Positions 58,040 to 64,000 of a DNA stretch of 64,000 nucleotides are shown one piece after another. The position numbers and the translations under genes are program-made. The notes below the pieces were generated by a model. It had not been told where the DNA came from and did no database searches. It was given only the letters and a program-made list of their open reading frames with translations. The stretch comes from Poriferisodalis sp965208895 (GTDB taxonomy: Bacteria > Actinomycetota > Acidimicrobiia > Acidimicrobiales > Poriferisodalaceae), in assembly GCF_965208895.1 (NCBI RefSeq), contig NZ_OZ242363.1, positions 558,001-622,000 of the forward strand, read 5' to 3'. Within the stretch, counting starts at the first letter, position 1. Every line of letters starts with the position of its first letter.

Positions 58040-58850
58040 CGGGATCTCCCGGGAGCGATTGCATCGCAGCGACAACCGCAGCGTGCAGCGAGCCATTGGA
58101 AGCAATGCCGGCGCGGTTGCGGAAGTCGGGCTGTCCGGCAACGTCAGTGAAGACGCCGCCGGCTTCAGACATGATCACCGGCATCGGCGCCAAGTCCCAC
58201 GTTTCGCAGACCGGGTCGATCATGGCCTCCGCCTGACCGGTTGCGACGAGGAAGTAGCCGTAGGCGTCGCCCCATGTGCGCATCATCGCGCCTGCGGCGC
58301 GCAATGCCTCGAATTGGGAGGGCTCAAAGGTGTTGTAGTCGGAGGTGTTGACGAGCGCGCCGCGGAGATCGGGGTGATCGCTCACCGTGCAACGGTGGTC
58401 GCCGAGCCAGCAGCCGGTGCCCCGTCCAGCGACGAGCGTCTGGTTGAGCACCGGCAGATCGATGACGCCCACCAGCGGACCGTAGGGGTCCACCAGCGCC
58501 ACGAGGGTCGCGTAGAGGGGGACGCCCCGCACGAAACCCCGGGTGCCGTCGATGGGATCGACAATCCATGTCCGGCCGTCCGGTCGAATTGCACCGCCTT
58601 CTTCCTCGCCGAAGATCGCGTCATCGGGAAACTGCTCGCCGATTCGTTCTCGGACGAGACGTTCGGCTGCCCGGTCTGCTTCGGTCACCTCGGTGCCGTC
58701 CCGCTTCCAGGTGACGCCGAGGTCGCGCCGACCGAACCATCGCAGCGTGAGCGATCCCGCGGCAGAGGCAATGTCTCGAGCCGCGGCGACGAGGTCTTCC
58801 CCCGCACCCGGCACGCTGTCGCGCGCCGAGCCCTGGGGCGGCGCGCTCAC
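58029..58850 (-). CDS. Inositol monophosphatase-family phosphatase (HisN-like)
   Basis: The 273-residue Mg-dependent phosphatase shows GEEEGG, WIVDPIDGTRGFVRG (metal site) and WDLAPMPVIMSEAGG. The GTRGFVRG form and overall length match actinobacterial histidinol-phosphatase (HisN) as well as inositol phosphatases, so either substrate is possible. The GTG at 58850 overlaps the antiporter stop by 4 bp. Confidence 0.85.
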   Translation of the reverse strand: MSAPPQGSARDSVPGAGEDLVAAARDIASAAGSLTLRWFGRRDLGVTWKRDGTEVTEADRAAERLVRERIGEQFPDDAIFGEEEGGAIRPDGRTWIVDPIDGTRGFVRGVPLYATLVALVDPYGPLVGVIDLPVLNQTLVAGRGTGCWLGDHRCTVSDHPDLRGALVNTSDYNTFEPSQFEALRAAGAMMRTWGDAYGYFLVATGQAEAMIDPVCETWDLAPMPVIMSEAGGVFTDVAGQPDFRNRAGIASNGSLHAAVVAAMQSLPGDPDGG

Positions 58851-60505
58851 TCGCTCCGTCCCGGGCTCTGCCAGGGCAGGCGTCGGGGCCGCTGCCCACG
58901 CGCAGCATCAGAATCGGGCGATTCTGCATCGGACTCGGGTTGATTCAGCGGAAACGTCAGCACCGGCACCGGCAGCTGACGTGCAATCCGCTCCGACGGC
59001 AACAACACGAGGCGCGACGCGCCAGTCGGCGGCCGCGGTGCGAACAGCACCACAAGGTCCGCATGATGCTGGCTGCGCGAGCGCACCACTGCACCGGTGA
59101 GGCTCTCGTTCCGCAGCGAGCGGAATTCGAAGTCGACATCGCGGCTGCTGCAGAGCTCGCCGATCTTCGTGGCATGCGGCTCGTCGCGCTCCCCTGGCAT
59201 CAGCACGACCAGCGAAGACCGCCATCGTGCCGCTTGGTCGATCAGCCACTCGGGCAGCTCCACCGGGACGGGCGCTGCGACGAGCACGCGATGGGGCAGC
59301 TCAAACTCCTCGGGGACGTCACCGTTCTCGTCTTCGGCAGATGACCAGCCGCGCAGGTCCCGCGCGACAAGCAGCGGCCCGACCAGTTCGAACAGCACCA
59401 CGGCGCCCAGCACCACCGTGGCCGCCTCTGCGCCCGGGTCGCCGAGCCGCTCCGACGCAATGACCGCCAGGCCCACAGCAACCCCGGCCTGCGGCGTCAA
59501 GTTGACGCCCAGTCTCAGTGACCGCCGCCAGCCCAGCCCCCCCATCAAGCCGCCGCCGAGGCCGCCGACAATCTTGGCTGCGACCCGCACAACGATGTAC
59601 GCGACGCCCACCAAGCCCACCTTGGGCACGTCGGAGAGGTGGATCGAGGCACCGGCCAGCGCGAAGAACAGCAGATACAACGGCTGTTCGATGGTCTTGA
59701 TCGTCCGGAACAGCCTCACCGAGAACGCCTGGGGTGACACCGTCGCCGCCGTAGCGCCGGCCACCAACGCAGCCAGCGGCAGCGAGATGTCCAGCCAGCC
59801 CGAGATGGTCCAACCGATCACGATGTGCACCAGCACGAACAGCAGCAGCTCGCCGGAAGTCTCGATCTGAAAGCCGAGGCGCGAGATAAACCAGCCCCCG
59901 AGCAGTCCCAGCACTGCGCCGCCGATGCCGAGCTGAACGAAGTCGAGCATGGCGCTGCCGATGTCGGCAGCCTCGTCGGACAGCAGCAACGCAATGGGGA
60001 GAACTGCTGCAAACGTGGTCGTGGCCAGCGCGTCGGACACCGCGTGGGTACCGACGATGCCAGTGGGGTAGCTGCCACGGGCGCGCACCGAGCTCACGAT
60101 GTGCGCGATCGTCATGGGTGCACCAGCGCCCGCCAGCGCCCCGAGGACCAGCGCCACCGGCCGATCTGCGCCGAGCCTGCTCGTCACCCAGAAGACCGCA
60201 ATCGCGCTCAAGGCGAATTGGGCGACACCGGTGGTCAACGTCCACCGCGCCGCTCGCAGCGCACGTACCGACACCCGCTCACCGATCACGAACATGAGCA
60301 CCGCCAGCGCCACCTCGGTGACCGGCCGCAACGCAACCAGCGACGGCGCGTCGATCAAATTGATCACCGGCGGCCCCGAGGGGCCGAGCAAGGCACCGAC
60401 AATGAGGAACGCGACCAGTTCGGGCAGGTGGTGGCGTGCCAGCAGTCGGCTGGCCAGATACGCCAGCCAAGCCAGGACCGCGAACGCGACGAGCGTGTCG
60501 TTCAT
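58847..60505 (-). CDS. Cation:proton antiporter (CPA2-like) with C-terminal cytosolic domain
   Basis: The 552-residue protein has about 12 membrane segments (to about residue 375) including LPELVAFLIVGALLGPSG, LVLGALAGAGAPMTIAHIV (antiporter core) and LTPQAGVAVGLAVIASERL. The last 170 residues are hydrophilic (HRVLVAAPVPVELPEWLIDQ, SLVVLMPGERDE, HADLVVLFAPRP), resembling a universal-stress-like nucleotide-binding domain that could regulate transport. It exchanges Na+ or K+ for H+. It starts a run of overlapping genes with the phosphatase and AI-2E-family genes. Confidence 0.87.
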   Translation of the reverse strand: MNDTLVAFAVLAWLAYLASRLLARHHLPELVAFLIVGALLGPSGPPVINLIDAPSLVALRPVTEVALAVLMFVIGERVSVRALRAARWTLTTGVAQFALSAIAVFWVTSRLGADRPVALVLGALAGAGAPMTIAHIVSSVRARGSYPTGIVGTHAVSDALATTTFAAVLPIALLLSDEAADIGSAMLDFVQLGIGGAVLGLLGGWFISRLGFQIETSGELLLFVLVHIVIGWTISGWLDISLPLAALVAGATAATVSPQAFSVRLFRTIKTIEQPLYLLFFALAGASIHLSDVPKVGLVGVAYIVVRVAAKIVGGLGGGLMGGLGWRRSLRLGVNLTPQAGVAVGLAVIASERLGDPGAEAATVVLGAVVLFELVGPLLVARDLRGWSSAEDENGDVPEEFELPHRVLVAAPVPVELPEWLIDQAARWRSSLVVLMPGERDEPHATKIGELCSSRDVDFEFRSLRNESLTGAVVRSRSQHHADLVVLFAPRPPTGASRLVLLPSERIARQLPVPVLTFPLNQPESDAESPDSDAARGQRPRRLPWQSPGRSE

Positions 60506-60596
60506 CGCCGGCTCATATCACCGGAGACCTGCCGGCATCACGGTGTGACAACGGCGGGCTGGTGTTGGCGGTGCCGGAGCGAGCTGACGCGATTGG

Positions 60597-61427
60597 CTAG
60601 CCGTCGGCGACGACCGGCTCGAAGTTGGGATCGCGCTGTTCGACGAAGCTCTGCACGCCCTCCTTGAAGTCGGTGCGCCGCAGCGACTCGCGCATGAGGG
60701 CGTTCGACTCTTCAAGAGCGTCGCTGCGGGCTTGATCGAGCTGGCCCCATACCTGCCGCTTGATTTGCGCCATCGACCACGGCGCGCTGTAGCGGCCGAG
60801 ATCACGGGCGTAGCTGACCGCGGCGTCGAGCAGCTCGTCGCGCGGCACCACCTTGCTGACGACGCCCATCTCCTTGGCTTCGGAGGCAAGGAAGACCCGG
60901 CCGGACATGAGGATGTCCAACGCATGGGACGGGCCGACGACACGGGGCAGCATCCACGCCACGCCGTGCTCGGCGATGAGGCCTCGACGGGCGAACGCAC
61001 TGGTGAACTTGGCCCCCTCGGCGGCGAACCGGACATCGCACATCATGGCGTGGACGAAGCCCAGCCCGGCGCATGCCCCATTGATCGCAGCCACAACCGG
61101 CTTGGGAATGGTCAGCGCGTAGTCATGACGCTCGTTGCGCAGCCGTGGCGCATCTCCGCCACTCTCTCCGCCGCCGCTGGAAATGCCCTGCAAGTTGTCC
61201 ATGTCGGCACCGGCGCAGAAGCCCCGGCCAGCACCGGTCACCACGACGGCTCGGACGTCGGGGTCGGCTGCAGCCCGGTCGAGAGCGTCGAAGTAGCCGG
61301 TCCCCAGCTCACCGGTCCAGGCGTTCAGCCGCTCGGGACGGTTCAGCGTGACGACCGCCACGCCGTCGTCAACCTCGTACAGCACTGTGTCATTGGCACT
61401 TGGGTCGTTCGTCTGGCTGCCGCTCAT
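60597..61427 (-). CDS. Enoyl-CoA hydratase/isomerase-family protein
   Basis: The 276-residue crotonase shows VAVVTLNRPERLNAW, GRGFCAGADMDNLQGIS, NGACAGLGFVHAMMCDVRFA (oxyanion hole) and RRGLIAEHGVAWMLPRVVG with the catalytic acid region. AAGGAGG lies 6 bp before the ATG at 61427. It probably acts in fatty-acid or branched-acid breakdown; the HGV in place of the usual EVKLG leaves the exact reaction open. Confidence 0.87.
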   Translation of the reverse strand: MSGSQTNDPSANDTVLYEVDDGVAVVTLNRPERLNAWTGELGTGYFDALDRAAADPDVRAVVVTGAGRGFCAGADMDNLQGISSGGGESGGDAPRLRNERHDYALTIPKPVVAAINGACAGLGFVHAMMCDVRFAAEGAKFTSAFARRGLIAEHGVAWMLPRVVGPSHALDILMSGRVFLASEAKEMGVVSKVVPRDELLDAAVSYARDLGRYSAPWSMAQIKRQVWGQLDQARSDALEESNALMRESLRRTDFKEGVQSFVEQRDPNFEPVVADG

Positions 61428-61493
61428 CAGAGCCCTCCTTGCAGATACTGCTTCGGACACGCTACTCGCGCGGCCCCCAAGTATTCGGAGGTC

Positions 61494-61544
61494 GCCACGT
61501 CACGAACGCGGCCGGACCTGTCGCTGCCACGTCACGAACGCGGC
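61494..61544. repeat. 19-bp direct repeat duplicating the cyclophilin 3' end
   Basis: GCCACGTCACGAACGCGGC occurs at 61494-61512 and 61526-61544. On the minus strand it is the end of the cyclophilin gene, with stop (CCGCGTTCGTGA), repeated once 32 bp downstream. The two copies are identical. Confidence 0.8.
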
Positions 61545-62008
61545 AGTTCCTCCACGGTCACCGTGTCCATGGTGTCGCCGACTGCAATGGCCAGCGCTAC
61601 GTCCATTCCTTCCGTCACATGGCCGAACAGGTTGTAGGCGGGCTGCAGTTTGGCGCGGCAGTCGTCGATGCAGATGAAGAACTGGCTGCCGTTGCTGTCG
61701 GGCCCGGCGTTGGCCATGGCCACCGCACCCAGCGTGTAGTCGCCCTTGACGGGCTCGTCGGCGAATCGGTACCCCGGGCCTCCACGCCCCGATCCCTCGG
61801 GGCAACCGCCCTGGATGACGAATCCGGGCACGACCCGATGGAAGGTGAGCCCCGTGTAATAACCGTCTTGTGCGAGGTTGACGAAGTTGTTCACCGTCGC
61901 CGGCGCAAGCTGCGGGTCGAGGTCCATGACGATACGGCCCTTGGACGTGTCGAGCGTGACACGCCAGATCGCATCGGTGTTGATGTTCATTGGGGGTGCA
62001 GAAGCCAT
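61532..62008 (-). CDS. Cyclophilin-type peptidyl-prolyl isomerase
   Basis: The 158-residue single-domain cyclophilin shows FVNLAQDGYYTGLTFHRVVP (the catalytic arginine in HR), GFVIQGGCPEGSGRGGPGY, the AVAMANAGPDSNGSQFFI core and NLFGHVTEGMDV. It assists protein folding; with no signal peptide it is cytoplasmic. The start is supported by TAGCGT 9 bp upstream. Its 3' end is duplicated just downstream. Confidence 0.92.
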   Translation of the reverse strand: MASAPPMNINTDAIWRVTLDTSKGRIVMDLDPQLAPATVNNFVNLAQDGYYTGLTFHRVVPGFVIQGGCPEGSGRGGPGYRFADEPVKGDYTLGAVAMANAGPDSNGSQFFICIDDCRAKLQPAYNLFGHVTEGMDVALAIAVGDTMDTVTVEELPRS

Positions 62009-62017
62009 AAGGCAGCG

Positions 62018-62023
62018 ACGCTA
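62018..62023 (-). promoter_or_regulatory. -10 box TAGCGT, 9 bp before the start at 62008
   Basis: Minus-strand hexamer in the 32-bp gap after the D-aminoacylase gene. Confidence 0.45.
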
Positions 62024-62040
62024 CCCGTGAGTTCTAGGGC

Positions 62041-63759
62041 TCAGTCGGTGGAGCGGAGCGTCCGTCCAGCCAGCGAACCCGTGTGCTCGCAGTCGCGCAT
62101 GAACACCTGTCCGTTCACCAGCGTGGCCTCATACCCGGCGCCCCGCTGGATGTAGCGGCCCGCGCCGCCCGGGAAGTCGTACACGTACTCAGGACCCGAC
62201 AGCGACAGGCGATCGACGTCGATGATGTTGACATCGGCGAACCGGCCGGCTTCAAGGCGCCCCCGGTCGACCAGCCCGAACAGGTCGGCAGTGTCCGAGG
62301 TGATCCGGCGAACGCCTTCGGGCAGTGAGAAGAACCCGTTGTCGCGCACCCAGTGGCTCAGGAAGAACGTGGGCTGGCTGGAGTCCATGATCTGCCCGAC
62401 GTGTGCCCCCGCGTCCGCGAGTCCCATGACGATGGACTCATGGCTCAGCATCCGTTCGATCGCATCAAAGTCCTGATTCAGCACCGGCAGGCTGAGCATC
62501 ACCGTTCCGTCGGAGCGGTCGGTCGCGTCCAGGAAGAGCTCCACCGGGGATACACCGGCGGCCGCGGCCTGCGCTTCGAGGGTGCCCTCGGGTCCGATCC
62601 GGTAGTTCGGGTTGACAGCGTCAAGCAGGTACAGCCGGCTCAGATCGACGAGCGAGTTCGCCATGCCCGTCGAATTGGACTCCGACGAGTTCGCCTCGGC
62701 CACGAGTGCCGTACGAGTTGCCGGGTCGCGGATCGCGTCGAGGCGTCCGGCGACGTCGAGACTGCGCAGCGAGCGCCACGTCTCGCCCGCTCGATCCCAC
62801 GGCGTGCGGTGCTGGATGCCCAACACGACACCGATGGCCCGGCAGGTGGTCTGGGGCCGAAGTTGCGCGCCGGCTGCGTTTTGCTCGGAGACGTACCCGA
62901 GCACGAGGTCGCTCATCTCCGGCTTGCGGGCCGAGTACACTAGGCCGAACGTGCTGGGCTGGCCGCTGCGCCGCGTGATCTCGCCGAGCACTTCGATCTC
63001 GTGGCGGCCTCCCGCGAAATCGGGTCCGGCTGCTTCGAAGCGCGGTGCCGATTCGAACACGCCCCGGCCGTGGCGGCCCAAGACGTCGCCGAATGCGTAC
63101 AGCTCGTTGTCGTCAGCAAAGGTGCCGGGGATCGGTCGCCCGTCGGGTGTGCGGTGCAGCAGCGTGCGCGACGTCGAGAATCCCAGCGCACCGGCCCCCA
63201 TCGCCTCGTCCACCAGCTCGCACATTGCTGCGACCTGTGACTCCGACGCGGGGCGCTCGTCGAGGCTGTCGGGGCCCATCGTGTGCCAGCGGACGGCGAC
63301 ATGGCCGACCATGCCGCCGACGTTGAGGCCCTTGGGCATGCCGTCCAGGAAGGCCAGATACTCGCCGTATGAGCGCCAGTCCCATGGCAGGCCCTGCATC
63401 ATCGATTGCTTCGGGATGTCCTCGACCGACTCCATGACCTCGGCGATGTACTCGATGTCGGTGGTCTTGACGGGAGCGAACGTGACCCCGCAGTTGCCCA
63501 TGACCACCGAGGTAACGCCGTGCCAGCACGAGCTCGAACCGATGGGGTCCCACGCAAGCTGGGCGTCGAGGTGAGTGTGGATGTCGACGAAACCGGGCGT
63601 GACGACCTTGCCGGCTGCATCGATCTCTGTGCGCCCGGACGCCTCGACCTCGCCGACGGCGGTGATCCGTTCGCCGTCGATGGCGACATCGGCGACGCGG
63701 GCATCGCCGCCGGTCCCGTCGACCACCAAGCCGCCTCGAATGACTGTGTCGTGGGACAT
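62041..63759 (-). CDS. N-acyl-D-amino-acid deacylase-like amidohydrolase
   Basis: The 572-residue amidohydrolase has an N-terminal beta-roll (DTVIRGGLVVDGTGGDA) and the metal site FVDIHTHLDAQLAWDP. It continues with TSVVMGNCGVTFAP (the cysteine bridge of this group), GMVGHVAVRW, SHESIVMGLADAGAHVGQ and EAGRFADVNIID. These match D-aminoacylases and related dihydropyrimidinase-like enzymes. GGGGAG precedes the ATG at 63759. The substrate, D-amino acid derivatives or other N-acyl compounds, is not resolved. Confidence 0.87.
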   Translation of the reverse strand: MSHDTVIRGGLVVDGTGGDARVADVAIDGERITAVGEVEASGRTEIDAAGKVVTPGFVDIHTHLDAQLAWDPIGSSSCWHGVTSVVMGNCGVTFAPVKTTDIEYIAEVMESVEDIPKQSMMQGLPWDWRSYGEYLAFLDGMPKGLNVGGMVGHVAVRWHTMGPDSLDERPASESQVAAMCELVDEAMGAGALGFSTSRTLLHRTPDGRPIPGTFADDNELYAFGDVLGRHGRGVFESAPRFEAAGPDFAGGRHEIEVLGEITRRSGQPSTFGLVYSARKPEMSDLVLGYVSEQNAAGAQLRPQTTCRAIGVVLGIQHRTPWDRAGETWRSLRSLDVAGRLDAIRDPATRTALVAEANSSESNSTGMANSLVDLSRLYLLDAVNPNYRIGPEGTLEAQAAAAGVSPVELFLDATDRSDGTVMLSLPVLNQDFDAIERMLSHESIVMGLADAGAHVGQIMDSSQPTFFLSHWVRDNGFFSLPEGVRRITSDTADLFGLVDRGRLEAGRFADVNIIDVDRLSLSGPEYVYDFPGGAGRYIQRGAGYEATLVNGQVFMRDCEHTGSLAGRTLRSTD

Positions 63760-63853
63760 CGCGCGCTCCCCTTCGTATGAGGTCTCGACCGCCGAGCTTA
63801 CGCCCGCAGCAGGGCTGCCTGCCGGTGTCGCCGCGCCCCGGTGCTGGCTTCGG

Positions 63854-63859
63854 TACTCT
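63854..63859 (+). promoter_or_regulatory. -10 box TACTCT, 7 bp before the start at 63867
   Basis: The hexamer is placed for a leaderless transcript of the gene that runs off the right edge. Confidence 0.45.
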
Positions 63860-63866
63860 CGACTGG

Positions 63867-64000
63867 ATGCCGACTCCCCTGAGGGGTGTGACTGGAAGGG
63901 TGACTGCCGTGCACCAACTCGACTCCCCACGCAGCTTGACGCGAGGCAACTCCGCACGATGGCGTGCTCTTGCCGTGGCGCTGGCCGCTGCGATGCTGGT
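63867..64000 (+). CDS. Exported protein, N-terminus only (3' cut by window edge)
   Basis: The frame is open from an ATG at 63867 to the window end. The first residues are basic (LTRGNSARWR) and lead into the hydrophobic ALAVALAAAMLV, typical of a signal peptide. TACTCT lies 7 bp before the ATG. Later in-frame GTG codons at 63900 and 63909 are alternative starts. Nothing about the mature protein can be seen. Confidence 0.5.
   Translation, partial: MPTPLRGVTGRVTAVHQLDSPRSLTRGNSARWRALAVALAAAML

Noticed and set aside
1..64000. tRNA or rRNA genes
   Set aside because: No cloverleaf-like stretch with a T-loop or conserved rRNA segment was noticed by eye. A covariance-model scan would be decisive.

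Overview
The window is high-GC, densely coded DNA. It carries FO synthase (FbiC), a deazaflavin-dependent nitroreductase-like protein, a DUF3151 protein, monomeric NADP-isocitrate dehydrogenase and many leaderless-looking starts. Together these point to an actinobacterium with coenzyme F420, and the gene mix resembles Acidimicrobiia. That placement is inference from gene content; no rRNA, tRNA or other phylogenetic marker is present. Most of the window is ordinary chromosomal metabolism broken up by small accessory patches.

Layout. 1-3.4 kb: the 3' part of a fused hydantoinase/oxoprolinase A-B gene, then a MOSC protein. 3.5-6.9 kb, accessory: two convergent AAA-type ATPases, one behind a 35-bp palindrome and one behind four 23-bp tandem repeats, then an antitoxin/PIN-toxin pair behind a perfect 21-bp palindrome. 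7-11.7 kb: ilvE with an HD-domain gene, a bifunctional enoyl-CoA hydratase/3-hydroxyacyl-CoA dehydrogenase and a TauD-type dioxygenase. 11.8-13.2 kb, accessory: RHH/PIN and HicBA toxin-antitoxin modules and a decayed antitoxin copy. 13.4-21.3 kb: a lactate/malate-type dehydrogenase, a tricarballylate-dehydrogenase-like flavoprotein, isocitrate dehydrogenase, argG and an M20 peptidase. 21.3-23.8 kb, accessory: small genes of unknown function (DUF2335, an HTH protein, membrane proteins). 23.8-34.3 kb: a deazaflavin-dependent enzyme, a FIST protein, transketolase and transaldolase, an HxlR regulator overlapping fbiC, and a TlpA/CcdA-like pair. 34.3-44.6 kb: glycolate oxidase glcDEF, RNase D, mobA, DUF3151, pyruvate kinase and a histidine phosphatase. 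44.7-46.6 kb, accessory: a nucleotidyltransferase with its overlapping partner, and a second HicAB pair beside a 91-bp fragment copied from the neighbouring SirB1-like gene. 46.6-64 kb: a SirB1-like protein, GDPD, a D-2-hydroxyacid dehydrogenase, gamma-glutamyltransferase, a degenerate GGDEF protein, FAH, an AlkA-like glycosylase, AtuA, and a long minus-strand run (D-aminoacylase, cyclophilin, enoyl-CoA hydratase, antiporter, inositol-phosphatase family, AI-2E family, DUF4031). A secreted-protein gene begins at the right edge.

Three patterns run through the window. First, more than twenty genes have a TANNNT box 6-9 bases before the start codon, the layout of leaderless transcription; this was used to choose several starts. 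Second, a short GC-rich intergenic repeat occurs at least four times (about 14.6, 28.1, 38.4 and 42.5 kb). Third, the 3' ends of two genes, including the stop codon, are duplicated just downstream (tal, 29-bp unit; cyclophilin, 19-bp unit).

No tRNA, rRNA, CRISPR array, insertion sequence or replication origin was recognised. All family assignments come from reading motifs by eye.
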